NCBI GenBank assembly: GCA_907165275.2
Contig: OU015678.1
Span: 1,240,001 to 1,304,000, forward strand
From: Zygaena filipendulae
Lineage: Eukaryota; Arthropoda; Insecta; Lepidoptera; Zygaenidae
Direction of reading: 5' to 3'
Length of the DNA stretch: 64,000 nucleotides
A model generated the notes under the pieces. The model did no database searches. It was not told the origin of the DNA and was given only the letters and a program-made list of their open reading frames with translations. This document shows positions 23,926-33,633 of this stretch, in pieces (the first letter of the stretch is position 1; the number at the start of each line of letters is the position of its first letter). The position numbers and the translations under genes were made by a program.

Positions 23926-26900
23926 TTGTGTGTCAGAGCGGCGCGATCCCCCGTCTGGTGGCGCTGGTGGGGCGCGGCGGGTCGCTGGCCGAGCAGTGCA
24001 TCTGGGCGCTGGGCAACGTGGCCGGCGACGGGGCGAGCACGCGCGACGCGGTGCTGCAGCACGGCGCGCTGCCCGCGATGCTGCCGGCGCTGTGCCCGCG
24101 CGCGCCCATCGCGCTGCTGCGCACCGCCGCCTGGACCTACAGCAACTTCTGCAGGTGGGCAGTACCCCACCGCCTACGCGGGGGTAATGTGTGCAGCGTG
24201 CATCGCCCACGCGGGGGTAATGTGTGCAGTGTGAAGTGTGCATCGTCCACACGGGGGTAATGTGTGCAGTGCGCATCGCCCACACGAGGGTAATGTGTGC
24301 AGTACGCGTCGTCCACACGGGGGTAATGTGTGCAGCGTGCATCGCCGACGCTGGGGTGTATGAAAGTGATGTGTTCACTGCCCCCACAAGGGTAATGTGT
24401 GCATCACCTATACGGGGGTAATGTGTACATCGCCCACATGAGGGTAATGTATGCAGTGCGCATGAGCACACGGGGGTAATAATTATGTGCACGGCCCACA
24501 CGAAAGCGATGTGTTTCACTGCCCACAAAAGGGTAATGTGTGCATTACCTACACGGGGTTGTGTGCACCGCACTTTGCGCACGTTAATATTAATTTCAAC
24601 TTGATACTTCTAGGTGTTCCCTAGGAAAAGGGTAGCGACTCCTTTTTCCTCTCGAGATGCGGAACCCTAAAAAGTATGATAGTAAATCAATATTTGTGTG
24701 TTACTGTGTGTTCAGGAACAAGAACCCGCTGGTGCGCTTCGAGCTGGTTTCGCCGGCGCTGCCGCACGTGGCGCGGCTGCTGGAGACGACCGACCACGAC
24801 GTGCTCGGTGAGTGCCCACTCGGGAGCTCTCCTGGGCCCTCAGTTGCTGTGACCGACCGCTTCTTGCTTGTCTACAGTGTCACCTAAAAGTTGCATTGGA
24901 AAGATAGCCCTAGCAGTAAGGCCGTCTTTTGCTCTGTCCTTTCTTCCTATTTTAGCTTTCTAATTTATGAGTTTCTTTTGGGGCAATAAAGTATATTTGA
25001 ATTTTAAATTTTAATTTCAACAATAGCTTATTTGACTATTTTTTTTTTAATCCGTCTTGTGATTAATAAAAAATATTGGATACGTATTTTCTCTTTCTTT
25101 ACGTAATCAAAAAATAACGACGATACATTGAGTTAAAATTTCGCGTGACGTCACTAACTAGTGCAGTTTGTATGGCGGCTTGTAGCGGTAAGTGACGTCA
25201 CGAGCCCCGACCCTGAACTTTAAAGCGCTTTCTCTGTGTATTTTCATTTATTTGAAAAAGCAAAAAATACGTGCCTATTGTTTTTTTTTATTTCCTAACT
25301 GACAGACTAGTTAGAAGTTTGATTTTCAAAAGTCGTCAACATCCCTATTAACGCGGGTAGTATAATAATATAACTTGTTTGTGTGATGTGCACATGGGTA
25401 CCCAGCGGACATTTGCTGGGCGCTGTCGTACCTGACGGACGGGCCGGACGAGCGCATCGAGGGCGTGCAGCTGACGCCGGGGCTGCTGACGCGGCTCGTG
25501 CCGCTGCTGGCGCACGAGTCGCCCGCCGTGCGCACGCCCTCGCTGCGCGCGCTGGGGAACATGCTCACCGGCAGCGACGTGCAGGTACCCACCTGACCAC
25601 CTCACCATGACAACCTACCGCCCATCTACCTGACCACTGGCCATCCGACCACCTGACCATCAGCCATCCGACCACCTGACCAGCCGACTACCTGGCCACT
25701 AGCCATCCGACCACCTGACCAGCTGACTATCTGACCACCAGCCATCCGACCACCTGACCAGCCGACTACCTGACCACCAGCCATCCGACCACCTGACCAG
25801 CCGACCGCCTGACCACTAGCCATCCGACCATCTGAACACCCCACCAACCTGACTACCCAACCGCCCAACCACCTGATCACTGGCCATCCGACCACCTAAC
25901 CACCAGATTAGTCCACCAATCTGAACACTCAACCACTCGACCACCTTGCCACTTGACCATCTGACCACTAGACTGACTACCCGACCGCATGAGTAACTAA
26001 CGACCCGACCACCTGACTGCCCGACCACCTCACCACCTAAGCACCCGACTACCTTGACACCTAAACACCCCACAGCCTGACCGTTCGAAAACCCCACCAA
26101 CTTGTTCATCCGACAACCCCACCAACCTGACCACCTGATCACCTGACCACCTAACCACCTCTTCAACCTGACCATCCGCCCACCTCACCGACCTGACCGT
26201 CCAATAACCCCATAACATGACCACCCGAGTTACTGGATAAATGTAATTTGTTAAGTCATTTGACTTACGTAGTTACTTAGTATTACTATAGTATTATATT
26301 TTAATTTAGTAATATTGTGTTGAAGACCCAGCGTTGCCTGGACGCCGGGTGCCTGGAGTACATAATGTCCCTGCTGCGGTGCGGCAAGCCTGCCCTCATC
26401 AAGGAGGCGGCGTGGGCGGCCAGCAACATCCTGGCGGGCAGCCAGCCGCAGATCGAGCAGGCCATCGACGCGGGCCTGCTGCCCAAGCTGGTGGAAGTGC
26501 TGGAATCGGAGGAGGTCAAGTGAGTGGCCCACCCTGGTCGAGGTGCTGAGACGGAAGAGGTCTGACGAATCACTCTATCTATTGGTGAAAACCGCATGGA
26601 AATCCGGTTCGTTTTCGAGTTTATTGCAGACAGACAGACAGACAGACACTAGACGGTGAAGGACATCATACAATCTATACATATAAATGCTTTGTCCTGA
26701 ATCACTGATGGATCACCGCACAGCCTAAACCGCTGATCGTAGAGACCTGTAACTTGGAGGGTGTGTTCTTTGTATGACGTAGGCATCCGATAAGAAAGGA
26801 CTTTTTAAAATTCAACCCCTAAATAAATAAATAATAAATATTAAACTTTATTGAACCAATAATATGAACAAAAGTAGGTAACCCCACCTCCCAAACTAGG

Positions 26901-29300
26901 AAAACCTGTACTTTGGGAGGTGGTGTCTTTCGCATGTGTGTACAAAAATCTGAATGATGGAATGATGATGAAAAGGGATTGCAAAGTTTGTATGGAACAA
27001 CTCCGCGGAAACTTCGAAATGGGGATGTGGACTACTTTTGAAAATCAAAATTCTAATTAGTCCGTCAGTTAGAAAATAAAAAAACAATAGACACGTATTT
27101 TTTGCTTTTTCAAATAAATTAAAATATACAGAGATAAAAGCGCATTAAAGTTTAGGGTGAGGGGGTCGTGACGTCACTAACCGATAAAACCGCCATACAA
27201 ACTGTCCGAATAGTGACGTCACGCGAAATTTCAACTCAATGTATCGCCGTTATTTTTTTATTACGTAAAAGAAAAAATACGTGTCCAATATTTTTTAATA
27301 ATCTACAAGACGGACTAAAAAATAAAAATTAGTCCACATGCCCATTATCGCGGGAGGAACCCCGCGGAACAGCTACTATTGTCGCCGGTGCTCAGATGCC
27401 AGAAAGTAGCTTGGCTTTTAGCAATGAGCGAAGCTCTGTAGTGTGGCCTCAGCCTTAAGCGCTTATTACACTTTGCAATTTCAGAACACCAATTTAGTGC
27501 TCTAAATCGGATACTTAGGGTCGGTGAGTGAGAGACACAGCGAGTAATCACACTACACTAAATAGGCATGTTGAATAATTTTTATTTTACTTCGTCTTGT
27601 AGATTATTAAAAAATATTGGACACGTATTTTTTCTTTTTTTACGTAATCAAAAAATAACGGCGATATATTGAGTTGAAATTTCGCGTGACGTCACTATTC
27701 GGACAGTTTGTATGGCGGTTTTAGCGGTTAGTGACGTCACGACCCCCTCACCCTAAACTTTAATGCGCTTTATCTCTGTATATATAAATTTATTTGAAAA
27801 TACGTGTCTATTGTTTTTTTATTTTCCAACTGACGGACTAATTAGAATTTTGATTTTTAAAAGTAGTCCACATCCCCATTGTACCTTAAATCGATTAGTC
27901 TAGGTTACATTTTAATGTAGTGTGATCACTCGCTCTCTCTCTCACACATCCCCATTGCGAAGTGTAACAAGCGCATCGCCGTCGTCCAGGTGCCAGAAGG
28001 AGGCGGCGTGGGCGATCACCAACCTGTGCCTGGGCGGCGCGGCGGCGCAGCTGGAGGCGCTGCTGCGCGCCGGCTTCCTGCGCCCGTTCTGCGCGCTGCT
28101 CGAGTCGGCGGACGCGCGCGCCGTGCTCGTCGCGCTCGACGGCGTCGCCAACCTGCTGCAGGCGAGTGGCTTTTTTTTTTTTTTTTTATGGACTTTCGCA
28201 TATAACGCATTTAGCCAGTTTCAAGTACAATTTTTTTTTTTTCTGAATGATATACCCAGGGAGGTAAAGTATAATAGTAGCCAAGGGCTGTAAGGCACCA
28301 ATTACAGCCCGAGATATTTAAGCGCACGAGCGCAGCGGGGGCGCCTACAGTTCGAGGGTGCAATTGATGCTTACACCCGAGCTAACTACTCTGCTTTACA
28401 TCTCGATTGTGAGGTAAGTAGAAAAAAACCGGCATTACAAGAATAAAACATTTTATTAATTTTTTTTTTTCAAGAACGAAATTGAACCTTATATGAACCT
28501 TAGTCCCGTTGGTTTACAGGCGGCCGCCAAGTACGGCGAGCTGGTGCCGCTCTGCCTCCAGATCGAGGAGGTGGGCGCCCTCGACCGCATCGAGGCGCTG
28601 CAGAGGCATGAAAACGAAGAGGTACCTATAAACAGAGACTTTTTTTTTTTGCTAAATACAACAAAAATGTATACTTTAAAAGTTATTCAACATTAGTTTG
28701 GAGGTGACCTATCTACGAAATTCCAAGCGCTACGCCCGCGCCTCCGGGTTCGAATTATTTCGCTGCGGGCGGCGTACGCGCCAATATTGTATTATAAATA
28801 ATTTAGACATGGGCTAGTAAAAATGAAAAAATATAACCTATATTAAAACATAGTGCGATCGATTCGCTAGTCGATTCTGAGCTAACTACTTTCTAGTTTT
28901 CAGTTAATTCATTAACACGTTGTATACTCCTTTTGGAGAAGGCAGAGGCTTCAATAAACTTTTTGAGTTTGAGTTTACATGACGGACTAGAAACTCAATC
29001 ACGCAAAAACGGCTGAACGGATTTGGATGAAATTTGGCATGAACGTTGTCAGGGGTACTAGAGAAGGACATAGGGTAGTTTCTATCCCGGAATTCCCGCG
29101 GGAACTCCGTAATGATCGCGGGTGGAACCGCGGGGAGCGGCTAGTGCCTATGGTGGTGTTCGATATTGCAGATATACAACAAAGCGATCAACATCCTCGA
29201 CGCGTACTTCTCGGACAGCACCGAGCCGGAGCCGGCGGCCGTCGACGGCGAGCTGCGCATGCGCGTGCCCGGCGACCAGCAGCAGCCCTTCGAGTTCTAG
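20564..29300 (+). CDS. importin subunit alpha (karyopherin-alpha)
   Basis: Adaptor that binds nuclear localisation signals and hands cargo to importin-beta. Eleven phase-consistent exons: 20564-20626, 22190-22346, 22951-23098, 23210-23291, 23937-24154, 24716-24807, 25406-25584, 26326-26519, 27990-28161, 28520-28621 and 29172-29300 (511 codons, usual length about 520). Residues 13-60 resemble the importin-beta-binding domain ([20 protein letters not shown]), though with fewer arginines than usual. Armadillo repeats follow. Their WxxxN ladder is visible: W132/N136, W173/N177, W216/N220, W343/N347 and W385/N389, with the customary WALSY at 258-262. The end [18 protein letters not shown] matches the export-factor-binding tail. 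Exons are very GC-rich against AT-rich introns. Intron 9 appears to use a GC donor. The family is certain; which alpha paralogue it is cannot be told here. Confidence 0.93.
21024..21337 (+). mobile_element. tRNA-derived SINE family 1
   Basis: An A box (TAGCTCAGTGGTTAG, 21028-21042) and a B box (GGTTCAAACCC, 21072-21082) are spaced as in a tRNA. A tRNA-unrelated body and an A-rich end follow. It lies in importin intron 1. Partial relatives: 56896-57030 (+) and 38459-38600 (-). Confidence 0.75.
21640..21845. repeat. TTAGGGTCGGTGAGTGAGA repeat
   Basis: The interval holds inverted copies of TTAGGGTC/GACCCTAA, with GTGAGTGAGA and GTAGTGTGATTACTCGC. A related block at 27470-27965 in the same gene is split by a family A MITE. 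Probably an old MITE-like element. Confidence 0.5.
22005..22140 (-). mobile_element. SINE family 2, 3' part
   Basis: Minus-strand tail (TCCACATCACAACACACAGATC ... GCTTGTGTCGTGGAAACC) preceded by an (AAT)n run. It ends about 50 bp before importin exon 2. Confidence 0.55.
22550..22897 (+). mobile_element. composite Helitron-like copies in importin intron 2
   Basis: Two or three overlapping partial copies. The last ends with the hairpin region CGCGGGTGAAACCGCGGG and CAGCTAC, a one-base departure from the usual CTAG. It lies about 50 bp before exon 3. Confidence 0.5.
23503..23736 (+). mobile_element. Helitron-like copy in importin intron 4
   Basis: Ends CGCGGATGAAATCGCGGGGG-ACAGCTAG before T. 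A fragment of a second copy in the minus orientation (CCCCGCGGTAATTTCGGAG) precedes it at about 23330. Confidence 0.55.
23899..23933 (+). repeat. (TG)n microsatellite forming the 3' splice-site tract
   Basis: About 16 TG dinucleotides, with one T interruption, run up to TCAG, the acceptor of importin exon 5. The repeat replaces an ordinary pyrimidine tract. Confidence 0.85.
24160..24575 (+). repeat. minisatellite in importin intron 5
   Basis: Degenerate units of about 30 bp built on GGGGGTAATGTGTGCAGTG plus CATCGCCCACACG. There are roughly a dozen copies and the last ones decay. It begins just after the exon 5 donor. Open frames through it on both strands are by-products of the repeat. Confidence 0.85.
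25022..25351 (-). mobile_element. MITE family A copy in importin intron 6
   Basis: Minus-oriented: CGCGTGACGTCACTAAC, then AGTGACGTCACGAG, then CTGACAGACTAG and a right end GTCAACATCCCTATT. It ends about 55 bp before exon 7. Confidence 0.75.
25590..26225 (+). repeat. minisatellite in importin intron 7
   Basis: About 640 bp of short units such as CATCCGACCACCTGACCAGC, regular at first and drifting towards the right. It starts six bases after exon 7. Antisense open frames rich in [12 protein letters not shown] come only from this repeat. Confidence 0.85.
27018..27347 (+). mobile_element. MITE family A copy inserted in a Helitron
   Basis: Full-length copy with ends GGGGATGTGGACTA and the inverse of GGGCATGTGGACTA, and perfect GTGACGTCAC at 27168-27177 and 27213-27222. 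It interrupts a Helitron-like end: ACTTCGAAAT on the left and TATCGCGGG on the right would be contiguous in an uninterrupted copy. The insertion is therefore directly readable, with an apparent AT duplication. Confidence 0.8.
27562..27880 (-). mobile_element. MITE family A copy in importin intron 8
   Basis: Minus-oriented, both CRE palindromes intact (CGCGTGACGTCACTATT and TTAGTGACGTCACGAC). It splits the GTGAGTGAGA repeat block (27470-27965) and lies 215 bp to the right of the copy at 27018-27347, in opposite orientation, so the two could pair as a long hairpin. Confidence 0.8.
28677..28932 (+). mobile_element. tRNA-derived SINE family 3
   Basis: Contains a B-box-like GGGTTCGAATT near 28746, then a body with AATATAACCTATATTAAAAC and TTTCTAGTTTTCAGTTAATTC. 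An inverse copy lies at 54125-54390. The head is less clear than in family 1. It lies in importin intron 10. Confidence 0.55.
28988..29144 (+). mobile_element. Helitron-like copy next to importin exon 11
   Basis: CAATCACGCAAAAACGGCTG, TTGTCAGGGGTACTAGAGAAGG, hairpin region CGCGGGTGGAACCGCGGGG, end CGGCTAG before T. It ends 27 bp before the last exon, so it probably contributes to that intron's branch-site region. Confidence 0.6.
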
Positions 29301-29474
29301 ACGCGCGGGCATAAACCCGATAAAAGCCAACCTTCCACCAGCCCGGGGACACTCCACACAAATGAACTGGTTCGAGTACTCTCCCGCAAGTAAACACGGC
29401 CGGCTTGTACACGTGTACACGTGCTGTGCGCGTGTGCGTATCGTAAAGTTGACAGCACCTGTCAGCTGTCAGTG

Positions 29475-29480
29475 AATAAA
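29475..29480 (+). promoter_or_regulatory. importin polyadenylation signal
   Basis: AATAAA 175 bp after the importin stop codon, the first canonical signal downstream. Confidence 0.55.
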
Positions 29481-29499
29481 TAATGCTATATATTGTGAT

Positions 29500-31320
29500 A
29501 GACTTTCTTTATCAAGGTCATTTTTGCGGGCTATGAGGAGGCATGAAATTGGTGGGAAGGAGAGTGTAACTTCTTAATATTATAATAATTTCTACTTTTT
29601 GGTTTTTCGATCTTATATCGTGGTTTGAAACCGAAAACGGCAGACTTTCTGGTTTATTACGAAGCACCGGGTCGATGATTGCCCATCTATACCCACAATC
29701 CTCATTGAGGTTATAATTTTATCAAACGGATTGGTTAAAAAAAACCTAATGAACCGTACGTGATTTGAAACGCGATATAGTCATGCTTTCGAGTTGTAAA
29801 AGCGTCATCATAATCGATTTAACAAAGAAAACAATGGCTGGATCCGCACCGGAAAAAAGTTGAGATGCTGGGTAGGAGGTGAATAGGAGAAGTAAACCAC
29901 TGTGGTGCTAGCGAAAGGCCGATTCTGATCATTGCTCCTGTATATATGTATAATAATATGACCGATCAACCCGTCGGTGCTGGGGTTTACTGTTAAAAGC
30001 CAGTGATTTTTACGATCTGATCCACGACACAAGCTTATAGCTTACTGTGGGATCAAGTAGATCTGTGTGTTGTGAAGTGGATCTTCAACCCGAAAACGGT
30101 AGGCTTTTATCGGGCTTAATCCCAAGCACCGGGTCAATTTGCCATCTATACTCCTGCATAAAGATGTCCCCACATACACAACGTTGCAACGGAAGATTGG
30201 TTTAACTCGAGTGCAAGTATCGGTATATGTGGGGAAATCCTTATGGCTTATTGCAGCGGTTCTGTTTGAACAGAATCAACCTTGATGTGTTCTATCAAAA
30301 TATCTCATTGCAGTAAAAAAGTGCCTTTTTAGTCGATTTGAGATACTTAATACTTAGTTTTTAGTATTATAATGTATTTGGATTTTAAATTTAATTACGC
30401 TCAGTAAGGTTTCAAATTTAAGCTCGATTTGATTCAATACACCTAGATTTAATTGTAGAGTGCAAGTCGTAGCGTCGGTTTTTAAAACAGTAATTTGAGG
30501 TAGGTATTGTTTCTAGGCTCTAGAATTTAATCAGTATGAGAGTTCAGCAACAATCATTTATTGTAACAGAAGTGTAAATAAGGCAAATGTGACCCAGAAA
30601 CTCTGCTGTTTAGTTCCTTTGTCGTGTTAGTCTGTATGTATGTAATTTGCCTTTTATATTGGTCATTAAACAACACTTTTCTCACATTATTGGATCTGCA
30701 GGCATATAAAAAAGAGACTGCATTTGTTACATATTTTTTAATAAGTATTTTACAAAAATCTAATTGCAAAAGACTGATTAAGCTTGGTTTTTAGTCTTAG
30801 TTACAGGTATGTCTGTTTTCTTCAAGTTTGGTCAAATAGCAATTCCTTGGCTTATTAACCTGTATCCACGGATAAGTTAGTGATTTAAAAAAAAACTGAT
30901 ATTAACTGGTTCACATAATTCATGACAATTCTGGAGCCTTAACTTTGAAGATGTTCAATATTGTCAAGCTGGCCTTGAATGTTTTGTAGCTCATGCACTT
31001 TATTTGATGTTATGCTTTAATCATGATAATTTTAATAGTTTTGTTAAGAGAATCAAAGACTTAACTGTATTATATGCATTTTAAAGCGATTTTATTTCAT
31101 TTACCACCATCCCACTACTCCCTCCATAATCCGTCTCCAGTTTTCATGTGATGTGTGTACTTTGACCCCATCACAGAATTGCCCTTTTTGAGTAGAGTAC
31201 AGACTAATTGAAAACACTAATTGTAACACTGTTAGGGTGATACTGATATACTTAAAATGTCTTTGAGTGATTGATAATATGTTGTTTTTGTTAAAGGAGG
31301 AAATTAAACAAAAATCTCTT
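29500..31320. other. intergenic, repeat fragments
   Basis: Between the converging importin and Sem1 genes. Contains AAACCCGAAAACGG-type repeat fragments near 29620 and 30090 and a SINE family 2 tail at about 30005-30085 (+). No coding signal. Confidence 0.4.
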
Positions 31321-31438
31321 ACAATCTATTTATTAATAGTTTTAATCATGAAGAAAATGTTTTAATGTTCAGCGTTCATTAAAATTATGATAAATGATTT
31401 TACAGTAAAAGGTTAAGACTATTTTAAAACTAATTTTA

Positions 31439-32177
31439 TTATTCTTTATTCTGCTCTTTTAATTTCTCCAGTTGTTGCCTGTAAAAAGGAAATTAAAGTA
31501 TTTTTAAATGATCCCAAAACCTCTGATAAACAGCAAACATATTTTTATGAGATTTGAAAAACCCAAACGATTATTATTTAAAAGTTGATTAGGTTCATCA
31601 ATCCCATTCTCGACAGAAGTCATTCCATGACAACCAATCTGCTCTAACTTCATGACTCATCTAGATTGGATACCATCAGGTGAGCAGCCTACTTATTCAG
31701 AGCACCCAGTTCCACAATTTTGTGGTTGAAAACACACCACTTACTACTACTAGACTTACTATGTCTGAGTGTTAACTAATTTCGCGTCGTTCCACGCACA
31801 CATCCATTGTTTTTGTTTCTATATCGAATATAACTAGTTTTTTTGTGAACTTATATGATCCAAAGCTAATAAGAAGGAAACTAAAAATCGCCATGACTGG
31901 ACAAAAACATGAACAAAACTAACCTCAATTGTTGGTTAAAATCATCTTGCACGACGTCATCTTCCCAATTGTCCTCCCAGACCGATAGCTCCTCATCATC
32001 AGCATCTTCTGTTCCCCAATCTAGGAAAAACCAACACCACATTCAGATAAAAAGCCGACAACAATTTGAACGCCATCGTACCGATGTTTGAGCAAAATAC
32101 TAACTTTCCGCGGGAAATTCCTCGAATTCGTCATCTTCCTCCAGAAGGCCAAGATCTACTTTCTGTTTGTCTGCCAT
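31439..32177 (-). CDS. Sem1: 26S proteasome complex subunit Sem1/DSS1
   Basis: Small acidic, mostly unstructured subunit of the proteasome lid; in animals it also binds BRCA2 and the TREX-2 mRNA-export complex. Three exons on the minus strand: 32177-32105, 32020-31924 and 31478-31439 (69 aa plus stop). Splice sites are GT/AG and the phases join. The product begins [20 protein letters not shown], and its middle is [14 protein letters not shown], the family's two conserved acidic tryptophan-containing motifs. It ends [17 protein letters not shown]. Length is typical (about 70 aa). The first ATG is used because the homologous N-terminus starts there. It converges on the importin gene and is followed, on the same strand, by the ankyrin gene. 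It is too short per exon to show as an ordinary open frame. Confidence 0.93.
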
Positions 32178-32179
32178 AG

Positions 32180-33630
32180 TCGTGTAATTCACAAGTATTT
32201 CACCGACGCAAATTACTACAAAAACTGACGACTCACAAAATCAAAATACAATGATGGTTTTGCTCCTTAATGTTGCTTTTGACATTGCTGAACGAAATTA
32301 TACTTGACAGTTGACACTTTAAATTCTTCTATAACAAAAGGCACAGGTAGGGGCACTATTTATGCCAATGTCAATTAGAGATTGCCACAGCGATTGAATA
32401 AAGTCCATAAAGGCTTAATTTTGCTGTACTACAGTCTGTAGCTTCCTATCATTGATAGAATTTTTAGAAACTTCCCTACTGTTCCCCATATCCAATCTGA
32501 CTCTTTATAATAATTATTAGTATTTTGCTAATAAAGCGTAATTTTCTAGTATTTTAAATTTTCAAAATAATAATCCATTATTCTTAGTGATTCAAGAGGA
32601 ATGTTTATACGTATAGTTTATCCTAGAATTCCCGCGGAAACTCTGAAATTATCGCAGGTGAAACCGCGGCGGACAAATAGTTAATGAAAAAATAATCTCA
32701 TATTTTAAGAAATGATGCAGTCGTATTGAGGAGACCTTGGTATTTCTAAATAAATAAACATGAAGTAAAATTTCAGTTTTATTAAAAAGAATACATTTTT
32801 CATTTAAGTAGGTATATATTATAATGATGAGAATGATGAAATATCGAAACAAGATCATTTATTATAAAATAGGTACCTATATTATAATATTATAATGATA
32901 AAATCCTTAGAAATAAAAGTATAGTATATCACAATATATCACATAATAATTATGTAATCAGACTACGACAAAAATAAACTACTTCACGCAATTGTTTATG
33001 ATTTCAACATTGAAAATGTATTTCCAAATAGATATAAGCATGTTCTTTCTTTACAAAACATAAATTAGTTGGACGCCGAAGACGTTATCCAAAGTAAGAT
33101 TTTTTTATTTAAAATGAATTGTACCTACTTCAGAGGCTTATAAGAAAAAAATGCCGCAACAAAAAGGCTTATTACTAGCGTCAAGTACCTATTTCTAAGA
33201 ATAGATCTTCCACTGATGAAAAATAAAGAATTTTTAAAGTGTGTAATTTTAGTATATACGTAAAAAACTGACTTCTTTGACGTCAGTAAAAATAACCAGA
33301 AACTTTCAAAGAATAATAAATTCTATTTAAAGTAGATGGCGCTACCAAACTAGGTGTCACGACTTGACTCTTACTAAATAAAGTTTTACTTGAAAAACCG
33401 TTTCGCAGTGCGATAGTAAAAAAAAACCTAAAATAAAACATTAAGTAGGTACATACAAATAATTATTGACATTAATAAATAGCCGCGTAAGAAACCTACA
33501 TTAACACCAAATTTGCAACATTATAGGGAGATTTCTCATAACTAGCAATACCAAATTTTTTTTTTAAGACAAGGCGAAGGTTTTCGCCTATACATCTCTT
33601 AGAAAATTTTGACCACAAAAAGACCCAGAG
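32180..33630. other. intergenic AT-rich DNA
   Basis: Holds the Sem1 upstream region (rightward of 32177), a Helitron-like 3' fragment near 32620-32680, and the presumed 3' UTR of the ankyrin gene near 33560-33633. No other gene is seen. Confidence 0.45.
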
Positions 33631-33633
33631 ATC

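Noticed and set aside
23739..24582. Long overlapping open frames on both strands around importin exon 5
   Set aside because: They arise from GC-rich exon sequence, the (TG)n tract and the minisatellite. Only the + frame with WxxxN armadillo motifs has family support.
25626..26224. Antisense frames of 89-119 codons ([10 protein letters not shown] repeats)
   Set aside because: They are translations of a tandem repeat in importin intron 7, with no start context, splice partners or known domain.
25590..26225. CRISPR-like array
   Set aside because: The repeats are short, contiguous and degenerate without unique spacers, and the genome is animal.
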